This document shows, piece after piece, positions 1-11,168 of a DNA stretch of 64,000 nt (positions within the stretch are counted from its first letter, which is position 1; each line of letters opens with the position of its first letter). The notes beneath the pieces were generated by a model that was not told the origin of the DNA, did no database searches, and worked only from the letters and a program-made list of their open reading frames with translations. Origin of the DNA: Aneurinibacillus soli (GTDB lineage: Bacteria > Bacillota > Bacilli > Aneurinibacillales > Aneurinibacillaceae). The stretch covers positions 345,001 to 409,000 of the forward strand of contig NZ_AP017312.1 in the NCBI RefSeq assembly GCF_002355375.1, read 5' to 3'. A program made the position numbers and the translations under genes.

Positions 1-1868
1 AGATAGTGATTATCCGTAAACTCTTTTACCGGAATTACAGCTTGAATATGCTCGTCCTGTTCAATTTGCAGCAAGTTAATAATCGGAATCCCTTTAGCAG
101 TCCGCCCCAATTCTGGAACCTCATATGCTTTTAAGCGATATACCTTACCTTTGTTTGTAAAGAATAGCAAGTAGTGGTGTGAATTTGTCGTAATCAAGTG
201 CTGAACAAAGTCATTTTCCCTTGTGTCCATGCCTTGAATTCCACGACCACCGCGGCGCTGAGATCGATAAGTATCTACGGGCAAACGCTTAATATATCCT
301 CGATGAGTCAATGTGACAACCACTTCTTCTTGTGGGATCAAATCCTCATCTTCGATATTATTCATATCCATACTAATTTCTGTGCGACGTTCGTCTCCGT
401 ACTTATCACGAAATTCTGTCAGCTCATCTGCAATAATAGAGAGAATTTTTGCTTCATCCCCTAAAATCGCACGCAGTTCCGTAATTAATGCTGTAAGTTC
501 ATTGAACTCATCCGTTAGACGATCAATCGAAAGGCCTGTTAATGTTTGAAGACGCATTTCCAGAATAGCATTCGCCTGTTCAAGCGTAAAACCAAGCGGC
601 ACATCTCGACCATTCAAGATAAATGTATCGGCCATCAAGAAACTGCGAGCCTCTTCGCGGTCAGCAGCTGAACGAATCGGGCCGCTTCTATCCACGAGAT
701 CATCCACAATATCAATCGCCTTCAGAAGACCTGCGACAATATGAAGACGGCTTTCTGCTTTCCGCAGTTCATACGCTGTACGGCGGCGAATGACTTCCTT
801 CTGATGCTCCAAATAATAATAAAGCATCTCTTTTAAATTCAAAATGCGTGGCTCATTATTCACAAGTGCCAGCATATTAATGCCAAAGCTTGTTTGCATC
901 GCCGTATGACGGTATAAATTGTTCAATACAACCTGCGGATTTACGTCACGTCGCAATTCAATGACAATTCGCATACCATTGCGATCCGATTCATCCCGCA
1001 GATCCGTAATCCCTTCAAGCTTCTTCTCACGTACAAGCTCCGCAATCTTCTCAATCATCCGCGCTTTATTTACCTGATACGGAATCTCTGACACGATAAT
1101 TCGTGCCTTATTTCCGTGCTCCTCAACCTCTGCTTTCGCCCGAATCACAATCGACCCGCGACCCGTCTCAAATGCTCGACGAATTCCACTGCGCCCCATA
1201 ATAAGAGCCCCTGTCGGAAAGTCCGGTCCTGTAATGTACTCCATTAAATCCCGAATTGTACACTCCGGATTTTGAATCAGTAGCAATACACCATTAATGA
1301 TTTCCGTAAGGTTATGAGGAGGAATATTCGTTGCCATCCCTACGGCAATTCCTGCTGCTCCGTTTACAAGCAGGTGTGGAATACGCGCAGGCATCACAAG
1401 CGGTTCCTGTTCATTTCCATCATAGTTCGGACCAAAATCAATCGTATCTTTGTTAATGTCCCGCATGAGTTCGGTCGCAATTTTGGACATCCGAGCTTCC
1501 GTATACCGCATAGCTGCTGCTGAATCACCATCAACGGAACCAAAGTTTCCGTGTCCATCTACCAGTGGATACCGATAAGAGAAATCCTGAGCCATCCGCA
1601 CCATCGTTTCATAAACAGCTGCATCACCGTGCGGGTGATACTTACCAATTACATCTCCAACGATACGAGCAGACTTCTTATACGGTTTATCCGGTGTCAC
1701 ACCCATCTCATTCATCGCATACAGAATACGGCGGTGTACTGGCTTCAGACCATCCCGCACATCCGGAAGCGCACGACTGACAATAACGCTCATCGCATAT
1801 TCCAGGAATGATTCACGCATCTCCTGGTTTATATTAATGTCAATAACATTTGATTGTTGTTCGGACAT
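1..1868 (-). CDS. gyrA: DNA gyrase subunit A (N-terminal part, cut by window edge)
   Basis: Encodes the breakage-reunion subunit of DNA gyrase, which introduces negative supercoils as an A2B2 complex with GyrB. About 622 residues are present and the C-terminal beta-pinwheel lies outside the window. Translation starts at ATG 1868 behind GGAGGT. The catalytic tyrosine falls at residue 122 in AAMRYTEAR, so numbering matches E. coli GyrA. The quinolone-resistance-determining region reads [10 protein letters not shown]: residue 83, serine in E. coli and B. subtilis, is alanine (codon at 1620-1622), and residue 87 is glutamate. It follows gyrB but has its own likely promoter and is separated from gyrB by a terminator. 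Identification is certain. Confidence 0.98.
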   Translation of the reverse strand, partial: MSEQQSNVIDININQEMRESFLEYAMSVIVSRALPDVRDGLKPVHRRILYAMNEMGVTPDKPYKKSARIVGDVIGKYHPHGDAAVYETMVRMAQDFSYRYPLVDGHGNFGSVDGDSAAAMRYTEARMSKIATELMRDINKDTIDFGPNYDGNEQEPLVMPARIPHLLVNGAAGIAVGMATNIPPHNLTEIINGVLLLIQNPECTIRDLMEYITGPDFPTGALIMGRSGIRRAFETGRGSIVIRAKAEVEEHGNKARIIVSEIPYQVNKARMIEKIAELVREKKLEGITDLRDESDRNGMRIVIELRRDVNPQVVLNNLYRHTAMQTSFGINMLALVNNEPRILNLKEMLYYYLEHQKEVIRRRTAYELRKAESRLHIVAGLLKAIDIVDDLVDRSGPIRSAADREEARSFLMADTFILNGRDVPLGFTLEQANAILEMRLQTLTGLSIDRLTDEFNELTALITELRAILGDEAKILSIIADELTEFRDKYGDERRTEISMDMNNIEDEDLIPQEEVVVTLTHRGYIKRLPVDTYRSQRRGGRGIQGMDTRENDFVQHLITTNSHHYLLFFTNKGKVYRLKAYEVPELGRTAKGIPIINLLQIEQDEHIQAVIPVKEFTDNHY

Positions 1869-1937
1869 AGCTACCTCCGTCTCTAACGTTTTCTTACTCC
1901 AAGAAGCATCAGTAAAAACGTTTTATCCATAACTGCT

Positions 1938-1966
1938 ATTATACCATTTTTCCCCGTTAAAACAAA
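1938..1966 (-). promoter_or_regulatory. Probable sigma-A promoter of gyrA
   Basis: On the minus strand a perfect TATAAT (1943-1938) sits 17 nt downstream of a weak -35 hexamer TTTGTT (1966-1961). It lies just past the gyrB terminator and about 70 nt upstream of the gyrA start. The -35 is poor, so only the -10 is persuasive. Confidence 0.5.
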
Positions 1967-1998
1967 AAAATAAGCCCCCCGTTCAAGAGGAAGGCTTA
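1964..1998 (-). terminator. Intrinsic terminator after gyrB
   Basis: Read on the minus strand, TAAGCC pairs with GGCTTA around a partly paired loop and is followed by seven T. It begins about 10 nt after the gyrB stop codon and separates gyrB from gyrA. Confidence 0.7.
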
Positions 1999-2007
1999 CG
2001 TTGTTAT

Positions 2008-4181
<2,174 letters not shown>

Positions 4182-4193
4182 ATCGTTCTCCCC

Positions 4194-5309
4194 TTACGTT
4201 TCCCGCACGACTGTTCCCTGGTTAACCCGATAAAGAGCAGCCTGCTGAAGAGTTTGATGGTACAGTCCTTCTACACCTGTTGTCGTTACAAATGTCTGTA
4301 CCCGGTCTTTAATATTTTGTAGAAGATGGGACTGCCGGTTCGCGTCTAGTTCAGACAACACATCATCGAGAAGAAGTAGCGGATATTCACCAACTTCCTG
4401 GTGAATCAGCTCGATCTCAGCTAACTTCAGCGACAGAGCAGTCGTTCGCTGCTGTCCCTGCGACCCGTACTGATGCACATTTGTCCCATTAATAAAAAAC
4501 TCTATATCATCACGATGCGGACCGGCCAGACTTGTACCGCGTGCGATCTCCCGGTCCTGAATAGACGTTAGATGCTTGTAGATGACATCTACCGCTTCCT
4601 GCTGCGACATGTCCTGTGTAACAGGAAGTGAATTGTGATAGGCAAGATGCAAATGTTCCTTGCCCTGTGTAATCTGAGCATGGATTTCCTGCCCCCACTG
4701 CTCTAATTTTCCCATGAATCCGTACCGTTTCATAAGAACTTTCGCTGCCACATCTGCCATCTGCATGTTGTACACATCTAGCATGTCACGATACGGTTTA
4801 CCCATTTGCAGTTCTTTCATGGCCTGATTTCGCTGCTGAACAATTTTTTGATACTGCAAAATAGCATGCAAATACGATTTAGAGACTTGTCCAATCTCCA
4901 TATCAAGAAAACGGCGCCGAACATTCGGACTGCCCTTGACGATGCCAAGATCTTCTGGGGCAAACATCACCACATTCATTGCGCCAATATAATCGCTCAA
5001 TTTTCGTTGCTCAAGACTATTAATTCTCGCCTTTTTTCCTTTGGGCGTCAACCTGATATCCAGTGATATAGTTCCGTGCCGCCGCTCTGTACGGCACGAA
5101 AGAGATGCATACTCCTGCTCCCACTGAATCAATTCTTTATCTTTGCTAGTCCGGTGCGCCTTGGCCATAGCCAGCACATAAATCGCTTCGAGCATGTTTG
5201 TTTTTCCCTGTGCATTATGTCCAACGAACAACACAATCGGCTGGTCAAACTGGACATGTGCATGCTCAAAATTGCGATAATGTGTTAATTCAAGTTCAGT
5301 AAGGATCAA
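4194..5309 (-). CDS. recF: DNA replication/repair protein RecF
   Basis: SMC-like ABC ATPase that binds DNA at gaps and helps load RecA during recombinational repair. It has 371 residues, the usual length. Walker A is GHNAQGKTN at residues 30-38, the ABC signature region reads GSQGQQRTTALSLKLAE, and Walker B with the D-loop is LLLLDDVLSELD. The start is TTG 5309 preceded by GGGAGG at good spacing. It lies between yaaA and remB in the canonical dnaA-dnaN-yaaA-recF order. Confidence 0.97.
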   Translation of the reverse strand: MILTELELTHYRNFEHAHVQFDQPIVLFVGHNAQGKTNMLEAIYVLAMAKAHRTSKDKELIQWEQEYASLSCRTERRHGTISLDIRLTPKGKKARINSLEQRKLSDYIGAMNVVMFAPEDLGIVKGSPNVRRRFLDMEIGQVSKSYLHAILQYQKIVQQRNQAMKELQMGKPYRDMLDVYNMQMADVAAKVLMKRYGFMGKLEQWGQEIHAQITQGKEHLHLAYHNSLPVTQDMSQQEAVDVIYKHLTSIQDREIARGTSLAGPHRDDIEFFINGTNVHQYGSQGQQRTTALSLKLAEIELIHQEVGEYPLLLLDDVLSELDANRQSHLLQNIKDRVQTFVTTTGVEGLYHQTLQQAALYRVNQGTVVRET

Positions 5310-5356
5310 ACCGTATTCCCTCCCGGCGCTTCGCTGCTTCGTGCGAGCACTGCTGG

Positions 5357-5587
5357 TTACTGCACGGTTTGCCGAGAAACTTCAAACATTCCAAAACCTT
5401 CTACGTAAACCGTATCCCCATTATACAATTTTTTACCGCGTCGGTTTTCACTTTCTCCGTTTACTTTAATTTCTGCTTCCGCAAGAAGAATTTTAGCATG
5501 ACCGCCGGTAGAAGCAATTCCTGCCAGCTTTAGAAATTGTCCTAATTGGATATATTCTGTTGTGATTTCTACACTTGTCTTTTCCAT
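5357..5587 (-). CDS. yaaA: S4-domain protein YaaA
   Basis: RNA-binding S4-domain protein of 76 residues, found between dnaN and recF throughout Bacillales. The S4 core is visible as YIQLGQFLKLAG followed by GHAKILLAEAEIKVNGE and the basic ENRRGKKL. Its role is poorly defined; the domain suggests rRNA or ribosome-assembly contacts. ATG 5587 follows AGGAGAG and lies 11 nt after the dnaN stop. Confidence 0.93.
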   Translation of the reverse strand: MEKTSVEITTEYIQLGQFLKLAGIASTGGHAKILLAEAEIKVNGESENRRGKKLYNGDTVYVEGFGMFEVSRQTVQ

Positions 5588-5598
5588 TTTTCTCTCTC

Positions 5599-6741
5599 CT
5601 ATTGGTTGGTTCGAACAGGAAGGATCAGGTGCAAGATCCAGTCATGATCGGTTGGGCGAATAATAAACGGGCTCATTGCACCCGTAAATCCAATTCGAAT
5701 CTCAGTGCTATCTACCACTCGAAGCGAATCGATCATGTATTTCGCATTAAACGAAATTTTTACATCTTCGCCTTCTGTGGATGATGGCACAATTTCTTCT
5801 GTCACGGTACCAACTTCCGGGATGTTGGACGAAATCTCGATTACACCATCTGGACGTGTAAACAAGCGAACAACATTATTTTTTCCATCCCTTGCTAACA
5901 AGCTTGCCCGTTCGATTGCTCCGAGAAACTCTTTTGTGGATAAAATCATTTCTGTTTTCATATTCTGCGGAATGATTCGACTTGTATCTGGATATGTTCC
6001 ATCAAGAATACGGGAGTAAAACAAAATCTGATTTACTTTCGCAAGAATCTGGTTATCTGTAATTACGATATCAACCAGTTTATCATCATCTGAGAGAATT
6101 TTGCTTAATTCAAGTAGGCTTTTTCCTGGAATGACAACATTATGAAAACTAAGCCCTGCTGCTGATTCCACCGTTGCCTTACGAGTAGTTAAGCGATGGC
6201 TGTCGGTTGCAACAAATGTTAATTCTCCGTTTTCAAGACTCCACATGACTCCCGTTAAAATGGGCCGTGTTTCTGTTGTCGCAACAGCAAATACGGTTTG
6301 TCGAATCATTGTTTTCAACAGATCAGCTGGCATACTTAATACTTGATTTTCCTCAATTTGTGGGAGACGAGGATAATCTTCCGCATTCATTCCATTCAAA
6401 TTGAATTGGGATCTGCCTGAAGAAATGGTTGTTACAAATCGATCATGTACCGAAATCGTTACTTGTTCTCCTGGAAGCTTTCGAACAATTTCTCCTAAAA
6501 AACGAGATGGGAGCACAATGCTACCCGGTGTTATATTCTCGATCCATTGATGTTCACCAGATTCTGCTGGAATATACTGCTCAATGGAAATATCAGAATC
6601 ACTTGCTGTTAATATAATGCCGTCTTCATGAGCAACAATTTTAATACCGGTCAGTATTGGAATTGTTGTTCGTGAGGAAACAGCTTTGCTCACCGTATTA
6701 ATGGCATGTGTAAATTGATCTCTTTGAATAGTAAATTCCAT
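5599..6741 (-). CDS. dnaN: DNA polymerase III beta sliding clamp
   Basis: Ring-shaped processivity clamp that tethers polymerase and many partner proteins to DNA. The 380 residues match the family length, with the usual three repeated clamp folds: MEFTIQRDQFTHAINTV at the start, LPGEQVTI in the first fold and the C-terminal HLILPVRTN. ATG 6741 is preceded by GGGAGGC. The 193-bp gap to dnaA carries replication-origin signals. Confidence 0.98.
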   Translation of the reverse strand: MEFTIQRDQFTHAINTVSKAVSSRTTIPILTGIKIVAHEDGIILTASDSDISIEQYIPAESGEHQWIENITPGSIVLPSRFLGEIVRKLPGEQVTISVHDRFVTTISSGRSQFNLNGMNAEDYPRLPQIEENQVLSMPADLLKTMIRQTVFAVATTETRPILTGVMWSLENGELTFVATDSHRLTTRKATVESAAGLSFHNVVIPGKSLLELSKILSDDDKLVDIVITDNQILAKVNQILFYSRILDGTYPDTSRIIPQNMKTEMILSTKEFLGAIERASLLARDGKNNVVRLFTRPDGVIEISSNIPEVGTVTEEIVPSSTEGEDVKISFNAKYMIDSLRVVDSTEIRIGFTGAMSPFIIRPTDHDWILHLILPVRTNQ

Positions 6742-6934
6742 TGTAGCCTCCCTAGCATGGCAAGTGTATCTCTTACATACACTTATATTTTATATTCTTT
6801 TTAAGTACTAATAGTAATAGGGGCGGTGGATATGTGTATAAGTGACTTGAGATAAAGAAATAAAGCCTATACACATGTGGATAAGTTTGTGTACAGGCTG
6901 CAGTTGTTATTTGAATTTATACACAGGCCAATTA
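6742..6934. other. oriC unwinding region (dnaA-dnaN gap) with DnaA-trios
   Basis: This intergenic region carries the right-hand half of a bipartite Bacillus-type origin. An AT-rich stretch at 6780-6803 adjoins DnaA-trios (6803-6820), which read 3'-GAT-AAT-GAT-AAT-CAT-GAA-5'. A GC-rich spacer follows (6821-6829), then DnaA-box-like sequences: TGTGTATAA 6833-6841 (one mismatch), TGTGGATAA 6876-6884 (perfect) and TTATACACA 6917-6925 (one mismatch). Known basis: in B. subtilis, DnaA filaments load from boxes onto trios to melt the adjacent DNA. Confidence 0.85.
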
Positions 6935-8290
6935 CTACCCTTTTCGAATCCGCTCAATTAAATCTTGAATGGTGGTTTGCAGCTGGCTATCTGTCTGCAA
7001 AGCATGTGTAATTTTCTCGTGAGCGTGAATAACGGTTGTGTGATCACGACCACCGAATTCTTCTCCAATCTTTGGCAGAGAAAAATCAGTCAGCTCACGG
7101 GACAGATACATAGCGATCTGACGCGGAAACGCAACTGATTTTGTTCTTTTTCTCGCTTTAAAATCTTCCATCTTTAGATCGAAGTGTTCCCCTACCGCTT
7201 GCTGAATGGCAGGAATATTAATCACGCGCGGCTTGCTAGATGGAATAATATCTTTTAGTGCTTCTACAGCAAGCTCAGTATCGATATCACGATTAATAAG
7301 GGAAGAATAGGCTACTACACGAATAAGAGCTCCTTCTAGCTCACGTATATTCGTGTCAATTTGATTGGCGATGTATACCATAACCTCGTTTGGAATCTCC
7401 AGATTATCCGCTTTTGCTTTCTTTCTTAAAATGGCGATCCGTGTCTCCAGATCAGGAGGCTGAATATCTGTAATCAATCCCCATTCAAAACGGGACCGCA
7501 ACCGATCTTCTAGCGTTGGAATTTCTTTTGGCGGTCGGTCGCTTGAGATAATGATCTGCTTGCTTTCTTCATGCAGTGCGTTGAATGTATGGAAGAATTC
7601 TTCCTGTGTTTGCTCTTTTCCAGCTAGAAACTGAATATCATCGATTAAAAGAATATCTACGTTGCGATATTTATTACGAAAATTTCCTGTTTGATTGTCT
7701 CGAATCGAATTAATGAATTCATTCGTAAATTTTTCTGAAGAAAGATATACGACTGTTGCATTCGGGTTCTGTTCCAGCACATAGTGACCAATTCCATGCA
7801 TGAGATGTGTTTTGCCAAGACCGACTCCTCCATAAATAAAAAGCGGATTGTACGCTTTTGCGGGAGCTTCTGCTACGGCCAGAGAAGCTGCATGCGCAAA
7901 GCGATTACCGGCCCCAATGACAAATGTATCAAACGTGTACTTGGGATTTAACATTGTCGGCGGAAAATCGTCATTTCCACCTGCTTTTTTTCCTTTTTTG
8001 GAGGGGGGTGATACCAGCGATTCTTCCTGCTCATTTACTGAAGTTGGAATAACAAATTTCACCGTAATAACTTTGCCCATAATTTCATATAGTATCTCAA
8101 GAATAAGATCCGAATAGCGAGATTCGAGCCAGTCGCGTGTAAATTCATTAGGCGCTGTGATTAGAAGTGTATTGTCATCAAGAGATGTAGCTTTTGTTGA
8201 TTTAAGCCAGGTTTCAAAACTTGGTTTGCTAATACGCTTCTGTATATGAGCGAGTGCAGTATCCCACAATTCTTTTATATTTGTGACCAT
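6935..8290 (-). CDS. dnaA: Chromosomal replication initiator DnaA
   Basis: AAA+ initiator that binds DnaA boxes and melts oriC; 451 residues. Domain I is roughly residues 1-82, followed by a short linker. The AAA+ core has Walker A GGVGLGKT at 154-161 and Walker [10 protein letters not shown]. The C-terminal DNA-binding domain carries the signature [18 protein letters not shown] 8290 is preceded by GGGAGGAG. Perfect DnaA boxes upstream and downstream are consistent with autoregulation and origin function. Confidence 0.99.
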   Translation of the reverse strand: MVTNIKELWDTALAHIQKRISKPSFETWLKSTKATSLDDNTLLITAPNEFTRDWLESRYSDLILEILYEIMGKVITVKFVIPTSVNEQEESLVSPPSKKGKKAGGNDDFPPTMLNPKYTFDTFVIGAGNRFAHAASLAVAEAPAKAYNPLFIYGGVGLGKTHLMHGIGHYVLEQNPNATVVYLSSEKFTNEFINSIRDNQTGNFRNKYRNVDILLIDDIQFLAGKEQTQEEFFHTFNALHEESKQIIISSDRPPKEIPTLEDRLRSRFEWGLITDIQPPDLETRIAILRKKAKADNLEIPNEVMVYIANQIDTNIRELEGALIRVVAYSSLINRDIDTELAVEALKDIIPSSKPRVINIPAIQQAVGEHFDLKMEDFKARKRTKSVAFPRQIAMYLSRELTDFSLPKIGEEFGGRDHTTVIHAHEKITHALQTDSQLQTTIQDLIERIRKG

Positions 8291-8853
8291 GAGTCTCCTC
8301 CCTTCTTCTCTTCCGCATACGTATGTTCAGCAGCGGACTGCTGTTTTGCTCAGCTAAGAAGAAGTTGAACAAGCGGAATGTGGATAAGTTTTTAATAAAA
8401 ATTAGCTATATTTCAAGATATTTTTATGGTTTTCGACAAAATCTTTAAAAGGTGTGGATATAGTTTTCCACACCTTTGTATAACTGTCCACAGTATTATC
8501 CACAGTGTGTGGATAAACGATACTCTTTGTCCCAGTTATCCACCGGTTAAAACAAAATTATGATAGCAGATAAATATGTAGATCGCAATGATTTTTTGAT
8601 ACTTATCCACAAACTCTACAACTTGTGTATTCAAGATATTCACAGCACTAGATTTTGTGCACAATCAGGGGAGAAGTTTGTCGATAATTGGGATGCGGGA
8701 AATATTTTTATCCACAAAACGTTCGGGAAATAAAAAGTGTGGATAGAGTGTGGTAGTTAGCAAGAGGCTTGACATGATACATAACAGGTATATATAATAA
8801 TCAAGACTGTCTATGTACAGAGTGGATGGAACCTTCCCAAGGAGGTGGATATA
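8291..8853. other. oriC DnaA-box cluster (dnaA-rpmH gap)
   Basis: Gap of 563 bp between divergent dnaA and rpmH. Perfect 9-mers (TTATCCACA or its complement) lie at 8379-8387(-), 8496-8504(+), 8508-8516(-), 8603-8611(+) and 8708-8716(+). One-mismatch boxes lie at 8453-8461(-), 8536-8544(+) and 8738-8746(-). The pair at 8496-8516 forms a head-to-head palindrome with a 3-nt spacer. With the dnaA-dnaN gap this forms a bipartite origin. The rest of the gap is AT-rich and has no gene. Confidence 0.92.
8769..8798 (+). promoter_or_regulatory. Sigma-A promoter of rpmH
   Basis: A perfect TTGACA (8769-8774) and perfect TATAAT (8793-8798) are separated by 18 nt, about 55 nt upstream of the rpmH start codon. 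This is the strongest promoter match in the window, as expected for a ribosomal-protein gene next to the origin. Confidence 0.9.
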
Positions 8854-8988
8854 ATGAAACCGACATTTAAACCGAACAATCGCAAACGTAGCAAAGTTCA
8901 CGGCTTCCGCGCTCGTATGAGCTCTAAAAACGGTCGTAAAGTTCTTGCTGCACGTCGTAGAAAAGGAAGAAAAGTATTATCAGCATAA
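8854..8988 (+). CDS. rpmH: 50S ribosomal protein L34
   Basis: 44-residue basic ribosomal protein of the large subunit. The start [12 protein letters not shown] and the end [11 protein letters not shown] are diagnostic of L34. ATG 8854 follows AAGGAGGTGG. It is the first gene of the plus-strand cluster rpmH-rnpA-yidC-jag, with a terminator-like hairpin immediately after the stop. Confidence 0.98.
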   Translation: MKPTFKPNNRKRSKVHGFRARMSSKNGRKVLAARRRKGRKVLSA

Positions 8989-9013
8989 GGCCACTATTGA
9001 AGTGGCCTTTTCT
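8987..9013 (+). terminator. Terminator or attenuator between rpmH and rnpA
   Basis: AAGGCCACT and AGTGGCCTT form a 9-bp stem around ATTGA, followed by TTTTCT. It overlaps the rpmH stop codon. It probably lowers rnpA expression relative to the abundant L34 message rather than ending the operon. Confidence 0.8.
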
Positions 9014-9082
9014 ACCGTTTTGTCGGGGACTTGTTCCCCGATCAGAACGGGGAAGCAGAACAGCAGGTGAGGGGTGTGCCCT

Positions 9083-9445
9083 TTGTATCGCCAGAATCGA
9101 TTGCGAAAAAATGAAGAATTTCAGACGATCTTTAAAAAAGGAAAATCTGTGGCTAACCGCCAGTTCGTCATTTATTTGCTGCCAAAAGAAGGACAAGATT
9201 CATTTCGTGTAGGGGTATCGGTCAGCAAGAAGATGGGCAATGCTGTTGTGCGTAATCGTTTGCGCCGACTCATAAAGGAAAGTATTCGCCTGCGTGCAGA
9301 TGAGGTAAAATCAAATGTAGATTTCATTGTAATCTGCAGGCTTCCGGCAGTTGAGCTGGAATTCGATGCGTTTCAGGGAAGCTTATACCACTGCATGAGG
9401 AAGGCGAAGCTGTTTTCTTCTATACATAAAGAAGAAGGGAAGTAA
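9083..9445 (+). CDS. rnpA: Ribonuclease P protein component
   Basis: Protein subunit of RNase P, which assists the catalytic RNA in maturing tRNA 5' ends. It has 120 residues. The family core is clear: NRLRKNEEF near the start, KKGKSVANRQFVIY, and the RNR motif in NAVVRNRLRRLIKES. I chose TTG 9083 because AGGTGAGGGG (9065-9074) lies 8 nt upstream; a GTG at 9074 would start inside that site. A 10-bp hairpin without a T tract (9432-9456) overlaps the stop codon. Confidence 0.95.
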   Translation: MYRQNRLRKNEEFQTIFKKGKSVANRQFVIYLLPKEGQDSFRVGVSVSKKMGNAVVRNRLRRLIKESIRLRADEVKSNVDFIVICRLPAVELEFDAFQGSLYHCMRKAKLFSSIHKEEGK

Positions 9446-9523
9446 ATTCCCTTCTTAAAATTCAAGTTCAGAAAGCTTACATTTTTATCGGTCAACTATA
9501 TAAGTTGCAAGGAGGAATTATTC

Positions 9524-10288
9524 TTGCTGCCTAAAAAAATAAAAATGGCGCTGTTGTTTCTTCTCATCGCCCTTCTGTCAGCAGGGTGTAGTGCGGCAAA
9601 TCCAAAAAATCCGCTCCCGATTAATCCACACGGAGGCATATGGGATCGGTTTTTCGTGTATCCGCTGTCGTGGCTACTACAAGAAGCTGCGTCTCTAGTT
9701 GGCGGTAGTTATGGTCTCTCAATTTTAATTGTTACAGTTCTGGTTCGACTCGTTATTTTGCCGCTTATGATCAAACAAATGAAGAGCAGCAAAAGAATGC
9801 AGGAACTGCAGCCTGAGATGACTAAACTTAAGGATAAATACAAGAATGATCCGCAGAAATATCAGCAGGAAATGATCAAACTGTATCAGGTGCACCAGGT
9901 TAATCCGCTTTCGGGATGTCTTCCGATCGTGATTCAAATGCCGATCTTAATGGCATTTTATCATGCGATTATTCGTACGGCTCCGATTCGGGAACATGAT
10001 TTTCTGTGGCTTCAACTTGGCCAAAAGGACCCATTCTTTATCCTTCCAGTTCTAGCCGCAGCCACAACGTTCTTGCAGCAGTGGATGACAATGAGAAATA
10101 ATACGGCTATGGCAGATAATCCGCAGATGAAGATGATGCTGTATATCATGCCGGTCATGATTCTCGTCATTTCCATTTCACTTCCATCTGCGCTTTCTCT
10201 TTACTGGGTGTACGGTAATATTTTCACGATCACCCAAACATACTTCCTGTATCGTGATACGACACCTCAAGGAGGTAACAAGAAGTGA
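9524..10288 (+). CDS. yidC: Membrane protein insertase YidC (SpoIIIJ/OxaA type)
   Basis: Oxa1-superfamily insertase of the cytoplasmic membrane, 254 residues. The N-terminus is a lipoprotein signal with lipobox LSAGC. The core has the family pattern of a first long helix (YGLSILIVTVLVRLVILPLM), a charged cytoplasmic hairpin, GCLPIVIQMPILMAFY, and two more membrane segments. The start is TTG behind AAGGAGG. It is followed by jag, overlapping by 4 nt, the arrangement of spoIIIJ-jag in B. subtilis. Confidence 0.96.
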   Translation: MLPKKIKMALLFLLIALLSAGCSAANPKNPLPINPHGGIWDRFFVYPLSWLLQEAASLVGGSYGLSILIVTVLVRLVILPLMIKQMKSSKRMQELQPEMTKLKDKYKNDPQKYQQEMIKLYQVHQVNPLSGCLPIVIQMPILMAFYHAIIRTAPIREHDFLWLQLGQKDPFFILPVLAAATTFLQQWMTMRNNTAMADNPQMKMMLYIMPVMILVISISLPSALSLYWVYGNIFTITQTYFLYRDTTPQGGNKK

Positions 10289-11043
10289 ATCAGGTAACGG
10301 CAACGGGAAAAACAGTCGAAGATGCGATTCGTGTAGCACTTGCTCAGCTGAATGCTGAGCGAGAAGATGTGAGTTTCCGTGTTCTCGAGGAACCAAGTAA
10401 AGGTTTTTTGGGCTTGATCGGAGTACGGAAAGCAAAAGTAGAAGTCACATTGGTAGAAAAAGAGGTGGCGAAAGAAATTTTGTCACCAGAAGAAGCGCAA
10501 TCTGTTAGTGAACCATTGCCGGAACCTGAAAGGCTTGAGGAACCGCAAGAATCTAAGATTTTAGAACAGGAAAGTCCTGCATCGGATGCCGATCCGATTG
10601 AACAAGGACGAGCGTTTCTGGAAGAAATTCTAGCTACGATGGACATTAAAGCCAATGTTCAGCTTTCAGTTAAGCAGGGGATGCCTGTTATGACCATTGT
10701 TGGAAAAGGCCTCGGTTTAATTATTGGTCGACGTGGACAAACACTTGATTCTCTTCAGTATCTGGTGAATATTGTAGCGAACCGAAATGTGAACAAAAAA
10801 GTTCGGATTGTATTAGATGCAGAAAAGTACCGTCAGAAGCGGAAAGAATCGCTTGTGCAGCTGGCGGAACGTATGGCTACTCAAGTGATACGCACCAAAA
10901 AAGTAGTGCGTCTTGAACCGATGAACCCGACTGAACGTAAAGTTATTCACAGCCGCCTACAAAAACATTCTCAGGTGCAAACATATAGTGAAGGAACAGA
11001 ACCATATCGTCGGGTAGTTATTACGTTAAAAAAGCAACCATAG
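10285..11043 (+). CDS. jag: RNA-binding protein Jag/KhpB
   Basis: Cytoplasmic RNA-binding protein of 252 residues, known as KhpB or EloR in other Firmicutes. It has an N-terminal Jag-N domain (ATGKTVEDAI, then GFLGLIGVRKAKVEV), an acidic Glu/Pro-rich linker at about residues 65-105, a KH domain with the loop IGRRGQTLDSLQYLVN, and a C-terminal R3H domain (MNPTERKVIHSRLQ). The start is GTG 10285, overlapping the yidC stop, which suggests translational coupling. A strong terminator follows. Confidence 0.95.
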   Translation: MNQVTATGKTVEDAIRVALAQLNAEREDVSFRVLEEPSKGFLGLIGVRKAKVEVTLVEKEVAKEILSPEEAQSVSEPLPEPERLEEPQESKILEQESPASDADPIEQGRAFLEEILATMDIKANVQLSVKQGMPVMTIVGKGLGLIIGRRGQTLDSLQYLVNIVANRNVNKKVRIVLDAEKYRQKRKESLVQLAERMATQVIRTKKVVRLEPMNPTERKVIHSRLQKHSQVQTYSEGTEPYRRVVITLKKQP

Positions 11044-11055
11044 CATTATCCACAG

Positions 11056-11084
11056 AACCCTCTCTAGCAAGAGAGGGTTTTTTT
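11056..11084 (+). terminator. Intrinsic terminator after jag
   Basis: AACCCTCTC and GAGAGGGTT pair around a six-base loop, followed by a run of T. It ends the rpmH-rnpA-yidC-jag unit. A perfect DnaA-box 9-mer TTATCCACA lies just upstream at 11046-11054. Confidence 0.92.
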
Positions 11085-11168
11085 GTTCTCAAATATTCAT
11101 AGAGTATGGTATTCTATACATTTAGGGAAAGCTTTAAAAAACATGTTTTTACAGAGTGGTGACATATA

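Noticed and set aside
8291-8440. A specific dnaA promoter
   Set aside because: Several AT-rich candidates exist upstream of dnaA, but none had both boxes at acceptable spacing, so no single site was called.
9432-9456. Hairpin AAGAAGGGAA/TTCCCTTCTT after rnpA as a terminator
   Set aside because: The stem is perfect but no T tract follows, and yidC continues in the usual operon order. It may be a processing or attenuation element, so it was not listed as a terminator.
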